64,000 nucleotides of DNA from Xylocopa sonorina (Eukaryota > Arthropoda > Insecta > Hymenoptera > Apidae). This document shows positions 52,501 through 64,000 of the stretch, in pieces. Positions within the stretch are counted from its first letter, which is position 1, and each line of letters opens with the position of its first letter. The DNA lies in contig NW_027490173.1 of assembly GCF_050948175.1 (NCBI RefSeq), positions 372,001 to 436,000 of the forward strand, written 5' to 3'. The notes under the pieces were generated by a model, which was given only the letters and a program-made list of their open reading frames with translations, ran no database searches and was not told the DNA's origin. The position numbers were made by a program, and so were the translations under genes.

Positions 52501-54100
52501 ATGCAATACCTCGTTTTAAGAAGCATTTGAACTCTATTGCTTCGACACGTAGACATCTGCAAAAGCTATTTCCTTGCAAGGAAGTGTCGCATTTACATTC
52601 ATTTGAAGTGCAGACGAGAAATACATAACACTTCGCAAATCATATTATATCTTACCATGAAACATAGGAATGAGATGCGATATCGCGTTCTAAGAAGCAT
52701 TAGAACACTACTGCTACTATAGGTAGACATTTGCAAACGCTATTTCCTTGCAAGGAAGTGTCGCATTTACATTCATTTGAAGTGTAGACGAGGAATACAT
52801 AACATTTCGCAAATTATATTATATCTTACTATGAAACATAGAAATGAGATGCGATATCGCGTTTTAAGAATCATAAGAACTCTATTGCTACGATACGTAG
52901 ACATCTGCAAACGCTATTTCCTTGCAAGGAAGTGTCGCATTTACATTCATTTGAAGTGTAGACGAGGAATATATAACACTTCGCAAATAATATTATATCC
53001 TACCATGAAACATAGAAATGAGATGCGATATCGCGTTTTAAGAAGCATTAGAACTCTATTCCTACGATAGGTAGACATCTGCAAACGCTATTTCCTTGCA
53101 AGGAAGTGTCGCATTTACATTCATTTGAAGTGTAGACGAGGAATACACAACACTTCGCAAATCGTATTACATCTTACCATGAAACATAGAAATGAGATGC
53201 GATATCGCGTTTTAAGAGGCATTAGAACTCTATTGCTACGATACCTAGACATCTGTAGACGCTATTTCCTAGCAAGGAAGTGTCGCATTTACATTCATTT
53301 GAAGTGTAGACGAGGAATACATGACACTTCGCAAACCATATTATATCTTACCATGAAACATAGAAATGAGATGCGATATCGCGTTTTAGGAAGCACTAGA
53401 ACTCTATTGCTACGATAGGTAGACATCTGCAAATGCTATTTCCTTGCAAGGAAGTGTCGCATTTACATTCATTTGAAGTGTAGACGAGGAATACATGACA
53501 CTTCGCAAATCATATTATATCTTACCATGAAACATAGAAATCAGATGGAATATCGCGTTTTAAGATTCATAAGAACTCTGTTGCTACGATAGGTAGACAT
53601 TTACAAACGCTATTTCCTTGCAAGCAAGTGTCGCATTTATATTCATTCGAATCGTAGACGAGGAATGCATAACACTTCGCAATGAATATTATATCTTATC
53701 ATGAAACATAGATATGAGATGCAATATCTCGTTTTAAGAAGCATTTGAACTCTATTGCTTCGATACGTAGACATCTGCAAACGCTATTTCCTTGCAAGGA
53801 AGTGTCGCATTTACATTCATTTGAAGTGGTAGACGAGGAATACATGATACTTCGCAAATCATATTATATCTTACCATGAGACATAGAAATGAGATGCGAT
53901 ATCGCGTTTTAAGAATCATAAGAACTCTATTGCTACGATAGGTAGACATCTGCAAACGCTATTTCCTTGCAAGGAAGTGTCGCATTTACATTCATTTGAA
54001 ATGTAGACGAGGAATACATATCACTTCGCAAATCATATTATACCTTACCATGAAATATAGAAATGAGATGCGATATCGCGTTTTAAGAATCATAAGAACT
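49570..54100 (+). repeat. Irregular region with 3- and 4-monomer duplications
   Basis: About 50273-50793 repeats at 50794-51314 with offset 521, three monomers less one base (D-type). Both copies include a chimeric monomer with GAATCGTAGGCGAGG joined to CGCAAATCAT. About 51660-51835 and 52356-52531 share CACTTCGGATTGAATAT and GAAACTTAGATATGAG at an offset of 696 bp, four monomers. The rest, to about 54100, has private changes and no clear HOR. No non-satellite sequence is seen. Confidence 0.76.
53821..53840 (+). other. Private 1-bp insertion
   Basis: TTGAAGTGGTAGACGAGG stands where all other monomers read TTGAAGTGTAGACGAGG; a G is added near 53828. It shifts the phase by one base and makes a short minus-strand frame (53752-53955) look open. 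No neighbouring monomer shares it, so it is a recent private change or a sequencing error. Confidence 0.82.
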
Positions 54101-56090
54101 CTATTGCTACGATACGTAGACATCTGCAAACGCTATTTCCTTGCAAGGAAGTGTCGCATTTACTTTCATTTGAATCGTAGACGAGGAATGCATAACACTT
54201 CGCAATGAATATTATATCTTATCATGAAACATAGATAAGAGATGCAATATCTCGTTTTAAGAAGCATTAGAACTCTATTGCTACGATACCTAGACATCTG
54301 CAGACGCTATTTCCTAGCGAGGAAGTGTCGCATTCACATTCATTTGAAGTGTAGACGAGGAATACATAACACTTCGCAAATCATATTGTACCTTACCATG
54401 AAATATAGAAATGAGATGCGATATCGCGTTTTAAGAATCATAAGAACTCTATTGCTACGATAGGTAGACATCTGCAAACGCTATTTCCTTGCAAGGAAGT
54501 GTCGCATTTACATTCATTTGAAATGTAGACGAGGAATACATATCACTTCGCAAATCATATTATACCTTACCATGAAATATAGAAATGAGATGCGATATCG
54601 CGTTCTAAGAAGCATTAGAACACTACTGCTACTATAGGTAGACATTTGCAAACGCTATTTCCTTGCAAGGAAGTGTCGCATTTACATTCATTTGAAGTGT
54701 AGACGAGGAATACATAACATTTCGCAAATCATATTATATCTTACTATGAAACATAGAAATGAGATGCGATATCGCGTTTTAAGAATCATAAGAACTCTAT
54801 TGCTACGATACGTAGACATCTGCAAACGCTATTTCCTTGCAAGGAAGTGTCGCATTTACATTCATTTGAATCGTAGACGAGGAATGCATAACACTTCGCA
54901 ATGAATATTATATCTTATCATGAAACATAGATATGAGATGCAATACCTCGTTTTAAGAAGCATTTGAACTCTATTGCTTCGACACGTAGACATTTGCAAA
55001 CGCTATTTCCTTGCAAGGAAGTGTCGCATTTACATTCACTTGAATCGTAGACGAGGAATGCATAACACTTCGCAATGTATATTATATCTTATCATGAAAC
55101 ATAGATATGAGATGCAATAGCTCGTTTTAAGAAACATTTGAACTCTATTGCTTCGATACGTAGACATCTGCAAACGCTATTTCCTTGCAAGGAAGTGTCG
55201 CATTTACATTCATTTGAAGTGTAGACGAGGAATACATGATACTCCGCAAATCATATTATATCTTACCATGAAATATAGAAATGAGATGCGATATCGCGTT
55301 TTAGGAAGCATTAGAACTCTATTGCTACGATAGGTAGACATCTGCAAACGCTATTTCCTTGCATGGAAGTGTCGCATTTACATTCATTTGAAGTGTAGAC
55401 GAGGAATACATAAAACTTCGCAAATCATATTATGTCTTACAATGAAACATAGAAATGAGATGCGATGTCGCGTTTTAAGAAGCATCAGAAATCTATTGCT
55501 ACGATACATAGACATCTGCAAACGCTATTTCCTAGCGAGGAAGTGTCGCATTCACATTCATTTGAAGTGTAGACGAGGAATACATGATACTTCGCAAATC
55601 ATATTATATCTTACCATGAAACATAGAAATGAGATGCGATATCGCGTTTTAGGAAGCACTAGAACTCTATTGCTACGATAGGTAGACATCTGCAAATGCT
55701 ATTTCCTTGCAAGGAAGTGTCGCATTTACATTCATTTGAAGTGTAGACGAGGAATACATAACACTTCGCAAATCGTATTACATCTTACCATGAAACATAG
55801 AAATGAGATGCGATATCGCGTTTTAAGAAGCATTAGAACTCTATTGCTACGATACCTAGACATCTGCAGACGCTATTTCCTAGCAAGGAAGTGTCGCATT
55901 TACATTCATCTGAAGTGTAGACGAGGAATACATGACACTTCGCAAATCATATTATATCTTACCATGAAACATAGAAATGAGATGCGATATCGCCTTTTAA
56001 GAAGCACTAGAACTCTATTGCTACGATACGTAGACATCTGCAAACGCTATTTCCTAGCGAGGAAGTGTCGCATTCACATTCATTTGAAGT
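54100..56090 (+). repeat. Monomers ancestral or related to the 24-monomer HOR
   Basis: About 54160-54780 matches 57290-57910 at an offset of 3132 bp, eighteen monomers, sharing TTTACTTTCATTTG, CATAGATAAGAGATG and CATATTGTACC. About 55330-55700 matches 58290-58660 at offset 2958, seventeen monomers, sharing AATACATAAAACTTCGC and ATTATGTCTTACAATG. GAAATGTAGACGAGGAATAC with CATATCAC occurs near 54000 and 54522, three monomers apart. These are the pieces of the downstream HOR in a different order. Confidence 0.74.
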
Positions 56091-59000
56091 GCAGACGAGG
56101 AATACATGATACTTCGCAAATCATATTATATCTTGCCATGAAACATAGAAATGAGATGCGATATCGCGTTTTAGGAAGCATTAGAACTCTATTCCTACGA
56201 TAGGTAGACATCTGCAAACGCTATTTCCTTGCAAGGAAGTGTCGCATTTACATTCATTTGAAGTGTAGACGAGGAATACATATCACTTCGCAAATCATAT
56301 TATACCTTACCATGAAATATAGAAATGAGATGCGATATCGCGTTTTAAGAATCATAAGAACTCTATTGCTACGATACGTAGACATCTGCAAACGCTATTT
56401 CTTTGCAAGGTAGTGTCGCATTTACTTTCATTTGAATCGTAGACGAGGAATGCATAACACTTCGCAATGAATATTATATCTTATCATGAAACATAGATAT
56501 GAGATGCAATATCTCGTTTTAAGAAGCATTTGAACTCTATTGCTTCGATACGTAGACATCTGTAAACGCTATTTCCTTGCAAGGAAGTGTCGCATTTACA
56601 ATCATTTGAAGTGTAGACGAGGAATACATAACACTTCGCAAATCATATTATATCTTACCATGAAACATAGAAGTGAGATTCGATATCGCGTTCTAAGAAG
56701 CCTTAGAACACTCCTGCTACGATAGGTAGACATTTGCAAACGCTATTTCCTTGCAAGGAAGTGTCGCATTTACATTCATTTGAAGTGTAGACGAGGAATA
56801 CATAACACTTGGCAAATCATATTATATCTTACTATGAAACATAGAAATGAGATGCGATATCGCGTTTTAAGAATCATAAGAACTCTATTGCTACGATACG
56901 TAGACATCTGCAAACGCTATTTCCTTGCAAGGAAGTGTCGCATTTACATTCATTTGAAGTGTAGACGAGGAATATATAACACTTCGCAAATAATATTATA
57001 TCCTACCATGAAACATAGAAATGAGATGCGATATCGCGTTTTAAGAAGCATTACAACACTATTTCTACGATAGGTAGACATTTGCAAACGCTATTTCCTT
57101 GCAAGGAAGTGTCGCATTTACATTCATTTGAATCGTAGACGAGGAATGCATAACACTTCGCAATGAATATTATATCTTATCACGAAACATAGATATGAGA
57201 TGCAATACCTCGTTTTAAGAAGCATTTGAACTCTATTGCTTCGATACGTAGACATCTGCAAACGCTATTTCCTTGCAAGGATGTGTCGCATTTACTTTCA
57301 TTTGAATCGTAGACGAGGAATGCATAACACTTCGCAATGAATATTATATCTTATCATGAAACATAGATAAGAGATGCAATATCTCGTTTTAAGAAGCATT
57401 AGAACTCTATTGCTACGATACCTAGACATCTGCAGACGCTATTTCCTAGCGAGGAAGTGTCGCATTCACATTCATTTGAAGTGTAGACGAGGAATACATA
57501 ACACTTCGCAAATCATATTGTACCTTACCATGAAATATAGAAATGAGATGCGATATCGCGTTTTAAGTATCATAAGAACTCTATTGCTACGATAGGTAGA
57601 CATCTGCAAACGCTATTTCCTTGCAAGGAAGTGTCGCATTTACATTCATTTGAAATGTAGACGAGGAATACATATCACTTCGCAAATCATATTATACCTT
57701 ACCATGAAATATAGAAATGAGATGCGATATCGCGTTCTAAGAAGCATTAGAACACTACTGCTACTATAGGTAGACATTTGCAAACGCTATTTCCTTGCAA
57801 GGAAGTGTCGCATTTACATTCATTTGAAGTGTAGACGAGGAATGCATAACATTTCGCAAATCATATTATATCTTACTATGAAACATAGAAATGAGATGCG
57901 ATATCGCGTTTTAAGAAACATAAGACCTCTACTGCTTCGATACGTAGACATCTGCAGACGCTATTTCCTAGCGAGGAAGTGTCGCATTCACATTCATTTG
58001 AAGTGTAGACGAGGAATACATAACACTTCGCAAATCATATTATATCTTACTATGAAACATAGAAATGAGATGCGATATCGCGTTTTAAGAAGCATTAGAA
58101 CACTATTGCTACGATAGGTAGACATTTGCAAACGCTATTTCCTTGCAGGGAAGTGTCGCATTTACATTCATTTGAAGTGCAGACGAGAAATACATAACAC
58201 TTCGCAAATCATATTATATCTTACCATGAAACATAGAAATGAGATGCGATATCGCGTTCTAAGAAGCATTAGAACACTACTGCTACTATAGGTAGACATT
58301 TGCAAACGCTATTTCCTTGCAAGGAAGTGTCGCATTTACATTCATTTGAAGTGTAGACGAGGAATACATAAAACTTCGCAAATCATATTATGTCTTACAA
58401 TGAAACATAGAAATGAGATGCGATGTCGCGTTTTAAGAAGCATCAGAAATCTATTGCTACGATACATAGACATCTGCAAACGCTATTTCCTAGCGAGGAA
58501 GTGTCGCATTCACATTCATTTGAAGTGTAGACGAGGAATACATGATACTTCGCAAATCATATTATATCTTACCATGAAACATAGAAATGAGATGCGATAT
58601 CGCGTTTTAGGAAGCACTAGAACTCTATTGCTACGATAGGTAGACATCTGCAAATGCTATTTCCTTGCAAGGAAGTGTCGCATTTACATTCATTTGAAGT
58701 GTAGACGAGGAATACATATCACTTCGCAAATCATATTATACCTTACCATGAAATATAGAAATGAGATGCGATATCGCGTTTTAAGAATCATAAGAACTCT
58801 ATTGCTACGATACGTAGACATCTGCAAACGCTATTTCTTTGCAAGGTAGTGTCGCATTTACTTTCATTTGAATCGTAGACGAGGAATGCATAACACTTCG
58901 CAATGAATATTATATCTTATCATGAAACATAGATATGAGATGCAATATCTCGTTTTAAGAAGCATTTGAACTCTATTGCTTCGATACGTAGACATCTGCA

Positions 59001-62000
59001 AACGCTATTTCCTTGCAAGGAAGTGTCGCATTTACAACCATTTGAAGTGTAGACGAGGAATACATAACACTTCGCAAATCATATTATATCTTACCATGAA
59101 ACATAGAAGTGAGATTCGATATCGCGTTCTAAGAAGCCTTAGAACACTCCTGCTACGATAGGTAGACATTTGCAAACGCTATTTCCTTGCAAGGAAGTGT
59201 CGCATTTACATTCATTTGAAGTGTAGACGAGGAATACATAACACTTGGCAAATCATATTATATCTTACTATGAAACATAGAAATGAGATGCGATATCGCG
59301 TTTTAAGAATCATAAGAACTCTATTGCTACGATACGCAGACATCCGCAAACGCTATTTCCTTGCAAGGAAGTGTCGCATTCACATTCATTTGAAGTGTAG
59401 ACGAGGAATACATAACACTTCGCAAATCATATTATATCTTACCATGAAACATAGAAATGAGATGCTATATCGCGTTTTAAGAATCATAAGAACTCTATTG
59501 CTACGATACGTAGACATCTGCAAACGCTATTTCCTTGCAAGGAAGTGTCGCATTTACATTCATTTGAAGTGTAGACGAGGAATATATAACACTTCGCAAA
59601 TAATATTATATCCTACCATGAAACATAGAAATGAGATGCGATATCGCGTTTTAAGAAGCATTAGAACACTATTTCTACGATAGGTAGACATTTGCAAACG
59701 CTATTTCCTTGCAAGGAAGTGTCGCATTTACATTCATTTGAATCGTAGACGAGGAATGCATAACACTTCGCAATGAATATTATATCTTATCACGAAACAT
59801 AGATATGAGATGCAATACCTCGTTTTAAGAAGCATTTGAACTCTATTGCTTCGATACGTAGACATCTGCAAACGCTATTTCCTTGCAAGGAAGTGTCGCA
59901 TTTACTTTCATTTGAATCGTAGACGAGGAATGCATAACACTTCGCAATGAATATTATATCTTATCATGAAACATAGATAAGAGATGCAATATCTCGTTTT
60001 AAGAAGCATTAGAACTCTATTGCTACGATACCTAGACATCTGCAGACGCTATTTCCTAGCGAGGAAGTGTCGCATTCACATTCATTTGAAGTGCAGACGA
60101 GGAATACATGATACTTCGCAAATCATATTATATCTTGCCATGAAACATAGAAATGAGATGCGATATCGCGTTTTAGGAAGCATTAGAACTCTATTCCTAC
60201 GATAGGTAGACATCTGCAAACGCTATTTCCTTGCAAGGAAGTGTCGCATTTACATTCATTTGAAGTGTAGACGAGGAATACATATCACTTCGCAAATCAT
60301 ATTATACCTTACCATGAAATATAGAAATGAGATGCGATATCGCGTTTTAAGAATCATAAGAACTCTATTGCTACGATACGTAGACATCTGCAAACGCTAT
60401 TTCTTTGCAAGGTAGTGTCGCATTTACTTTCATTTGAATCGTAGACGAGGAATGCATAACACTTCGCAATGAATATTATATCTTATCATGAAACATAGAT
60501 ATGAGATGCAATATCTCGTTTTAAGAAGCATTTGAACTCTATTGCTTCGATACGTAGACATCTGTAAACGCTATTTCCTTGCAAGGAAGTGTCGCATTTA
60601 CAATCATTTGAAGTGTAGACGAGGAATACATAACACTTCGCAAATCATATTATATCTTACCATGAAACATAGAAGTGAGATTCGATATCGCGTTCTAAGA
60701 AGCCTTAGAACACTCCTGCTACGATAGGTAGACATTTGCAAACGCTATTTCCTTGCAAGGAAGTGTCGCATTTACATTCATTTGAAGTGTAGACGAGGAA
60801 TACATAACACTTGGCAAATCATATTATATCTTACTATGAAACATAGAAATGAGATGCGATATCGCGTTTTAAGAATCATAAGAACTCTATTGCTACGATA
60901 CGCAGACATCCTCAAACGCTATTTCCTTGCAAGGAAGTGTCGCATTCACATTCATTTGAAGTGTAGACGAGGAATACATAACACTTCGCAAATCATATTA
61001 TATCTTACCATGAAACATAGAAATGAGATGCTATATCGCGTTTTAAGAATCATAAGAACTCTATTGCTACGATACGTAGACATCTGCAAACGCTATTTCC
61101 TTGCAAGGAAGTGTCGCATTTACATTCATTTGAAGTGTAGACGAGGAATATATAACACTTCGCAAATAATATTATATCCTACCATGAAACATAGAAATGA
61201 GATGCGATATCGCGTTTTAAGAAGCATTAGAACACTATTTCTACGATAGGTAGACATTTGCAAACGCTATTTCCTTGCAAGGAAGTGTCGCATTTACATT
61301 CATTTGAATCGTAGACGAGGAATGCATAACACTTCGCAATGAATATTATATCTTATCACGAAACATAGATATGAGATGCAATACCTCGTTTTAAGAAGCA
61401 TTTGAACTCTATTGCTTCGATACGTAGACATCTGCAAACGCTATTTCCTTGCAAGGATGTGTCGCATTTACTTTCATTTGAATCGTAGACGAGGAATGCA
61501 TAACACTTCGCAATGAATATTATATCTTATCATGAAACATAGATAAGAGATGCAATATCTCGTTTTAAGAAGCATTAGAACTCTATTGCTACGATACCTA
61601 GACATCTGCAGACGCTATTTCCTAGCGAGGAAGTGTCGCATTCACATTCATTTGAAGTGTAGACGAGGAATACATAACACTTCGCAAATCATATTGTACC
61701 TTACCATGAAATATAGAAATGAGATGCGATATCGCGTTTTAAGTATCATAAGAACTCTATTGCTACGATAGGTAGACATCTGCAAACGCTATTTCCTTGC
61801 AAGGAAGTGTCGCATTTACATTCATTTGAAATGTAGACGAGGAATACATATCACTTCGCAAATCATATTATACCTTACCATGAAATATAGAAATGAGATG
61901 CGATATCGCGTTCTAAGAAGCATTAGAACACTACTGCTACTATAGGTAGACATTTGCAAACGCTATTTCCTTGCAAGGAAGTGTCGCATTTACATTCATT

Positions 62001-64000
62001 TGAAGTGTAGACGAGGAATACATAACATTTCGCAAATCATATTATATCTTACTATGAAACATAGAAATGAGATGCGATATCGCGTTTTAAGAAACATAAG
62101 ACCTCTACTGCTTCGATACGTAGACATCTGCAGACGCTATTTCCTAGCGAGGAAGTGTCGCATTCACATTCATTTGAAGTGTAGACGAGGAATACATAAC
62201 ACTTCGCAAATCATATTATATCTTACTATGAAACATAGAAATGAGATGCGATATCGCGTTTTAAGAAGCATTAGAACACTATTGCTACGATAGGTAGACA
62301 TTTGCAAACGCTATTTCCTTGCAGGGAAGTGTCGCATTTACATTCATTTGAAGTGCAGACGAGAAATACATAACACTTCGCAAATCATATTATATCTTAC
62401 CATGAAACATAGAAATGAGATGCGATATCGCGTTCTAAGAAGCATTAGAACACTACTGCTACTATAGGTAGACATTTGCAAACGCTATTTCCTTGCAAGG
62501 AAGTGTCGCATTTACATTCATTTGAAGTGTAGACGAGGAATACATAAAACTTCGCAAATCATATTATGTCTTACAATGAAACATAGAAATGAGATGCGAT
62601 GTCGCGTTTTAAGAAGCATCAGAAATCTATTGCTACGATACATAGACATCTGCAAACGCTATTTCCTAGCGAGGAAGTGTCGCATTCACATTCATTTGAA
62701 GTGTAGACGAGGAATACATGATACTTCGCAAATCATATTATATCTTACCATGAAACATAGAAATGAGATGCGATATCGCGTTTTAGGAAGCACTAGAACT
62801 CTATTGCTACGATAGGTAGACATCTGCAAATGCTATTTCCTTGCAAGGAAGTGTCGCATTTACATTCATTTGAAGTGTAGACGAGGAATACATATCACTT
62901 CGCAAATCATATTATACCTTACCATGAAATATAGAAATGAGATGCGATATCGCGTTTTAAGAATCATAAGAACTCTATTGCTACGATACGTAGACATCTG
63001 CAAACGCTATTTCTTTGCAAGGTAGTGTCGCATTTACTTTCATTTGAATCGTAGACGAGGAATGCATAACACTTCGCAATGAATATTATATCTTATCATG
63101 AAACATAGATATGAGATGCAATATCTCGTTTTAAGAAGCATTTGAACTCTATTGCTTCGATACGTAGACATCTGCAAACGCTATTTCCTTGCAAGGAAGT
63201 GTCGCATTTACAACCATTTGAAGTGTAGACGAGGAATACATAACACTTCGCAAATCATATTATATCTTACCATGAAACATAGAAGTGAGATTCGATATCG
63301 CGTTCTAAGAAGCCTTAGAACACTCCTGCTACGATAGGTAGACATTTGCAAACGCTATTTCCTTGCAAGGAAGTGTCGCATTTACATTCATTTGAAGTGT
63401 AGACGAGGAATACATAACACTTGGCAAATCATATTATATCTTACTATGAAACATAGAAATGAGATGCGATATCGCGTTTTAAGAATCATAAGAACTCTAT
63501 TGCTACGATACGCAGACATCCGCAAACGCTATTTCCTTGCAAGGAAGTGTCGCATTCACATTCATTTGAAGTGTAGACGAGGAATACATAACACTTCGCA
63601 AATCATATTATATCTTACCATGAAACATAGAAATGAGATGCTATATCGCGTTTTAAGAATCATAAGAACTCTATTGCTACGATACGTAGACATCTGCAAA
63701 CGCTATTTCCTTGCAAGGAAGTGTCGCATTTACATTCATTTGAAGTGTAGACGAGGAATATATAACACTTCGCAAATAATATTATATCCTACCATGAAAC
63801 ATAGAAATGAGATGCGATATCGCGTTTTAAGAAGCATTAGAACACTATTTCTACGATAGGTAGACATTTGCAAACGCTATTTCCTTGCAAGGAAGTGTCG
63901 CATTTACATTCATTTGAATCGTAGACGAGGAATGCATAACACTTCGCAATGAATATTATATCTTATCACGAAACATAGATATGAGATGCAATACCTCGTT
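56090..64000 (+). repeat. 24-monomer HOR, 4176-bp period, right edge
   Basis: About 56870-59824 matches 61046-64000 at an offset of 4176 bp, exactly 24 monomers, up to the last base, so the HOR continues beyond the window. No D-type monomer occurs here. To the left, 56090-56880 matches 60090-60880 at 4002 bp (23 monomers), because the later copies contain one extra monomer (CGATACGCAGACATCC, then GATGCTATATCG) that the 56.8-kb copy lacks. A nested duplication of 1566 bp, nine monomers, relates about 58660-60090 to 60226-61656. Markers are TTTACTTTCATTTG, GAAGTGAGATTCG, AACACTCCTGC and TTATCACGAAAC. Confidence 0.85.

Larger units (their letters stand above)
1..64000 (+). repeat. 174-bp tandem satellite array filling the whole window
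   Basis: The sequence repeats head to tail every 174 bp, for example GAACTCTATTGCTTCGATAC at position 11 and again at 185. I could follow the same unit from the first base to the last, always in plus orientation, about 368 copies. My consensus monomer has 63 G+C of 174 bases (36%). Neighbouring copies differ mainly by substitutions; subfamily markers recur in ordered blocks, which are the HORs listed below. No unique DNA, transposon, poly-A tract, telomere repeat or RNA gene interrupts it. The unit length and HOR organisation are typical of centromeric or other heterochromatic satellites of eukaryotes; that placement is inference. I do not recognise the family. Both ends of the array lie outside the window. 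Confidence 0.98.

Noticed and set aside
53752..53955. Minus-strand open frame of 67 codons
   Set aside because: It lies wholly in one satellite stretch and is open only because of the private 1-bp insertion near 53828; there is no sign of a gene.
1..64000. CRISPR array
   Set aside because: The repeat is a continuous 174-bp unit with no short constant repeats separated by unique spacers, and there are no cas genes.
1..64000. Telomeric or rDNA spacer repeats
   Set aside because: No TTAGGG-, TTTAGGG- or TTAGG-like runs and no rRNA sequence are seen.

Overview
The whole window is one uninterrupted tandem satellite DNA array. I can support no protein gene, RNA gene, transposon or unique sequence in it. 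The basic unit is a head-to-tail monomer of 174 bp, about 36% G+C, and about 368 copies fill the 64 kb. Every copy lies in the same orientation. A nucleosome-scale monomer, higher-order repeats (HORs) and the absence of genes point to a eukaryotic centromeric, pericentromeric or other heterochromatic satellite in a long-read assembly. I do not recognise the family and cannot name the host. I see no alpha-satellite-like CENP-B box and no resemblance to the plant centromere repeats I know. CpG is not depleted (9 per consensus monomer, observed/expected about 1.6), which argues mildly against a heavily CpG-methylated host compartment.

The monomers fall into a few recurring subfamilies. A-type carries GAAGTGTAGACGAGG, then CGCAAATCAT, then the palindrome GCGATATCGC. 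B-type carries GAATCGTAGACGAGG, then CGCAATGAAT, then GCAATACCTCG, which removes that palindrome. D-type is a 173 bp variant with TTTTAAAAG in place of TTTTAAGAAG. Chimeras of A and B also occur.

Layout from left to right: 1-2280, irregular monomers; 2281-6085, a 6-monomer HOR of 1043 bp; 5815-14191, a 4000 bp (23-monomer) tandem duplication whose second copy carries a 349 bp insertion; 14192-16800, mosaic and irregular; 16800-22540, interleaved 13- and 15-monomer duplications; 22540-25858, a 7-monomer HOR of 1216 bp; 25858-31650, irregular, with the longest stop-free stretches; 31650-40778, a 12-monomer HOR of 2087 bp; 40580-46830, an 18-monomer HOR of 3131 bp; 46250-49570, a 10-monomer HOR of 1740 bp; 49570-56090, irregular with 3- and 4-monomer duplications; 56090-64000, a 24-monomer HOR of 4176 bp with a nested 9-monomer duplication, running off the window.

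Because 174 = 3 x 58, any frame that lacks a stop in one monomer stays open through the next. This yields many apparent plus-strand open frames of 61 to 400 codons built from a 58-residue repeat. I treat all of them as artefacts of the repeat. Length bookkeeping across the array shows only four kinds of indel: the 173 bp variant at 30 sites, one further 1-bp deletion and two 1-bp insertions. These account exactly for the net 29 bp by which the array departs from perfect 174 bp phase.
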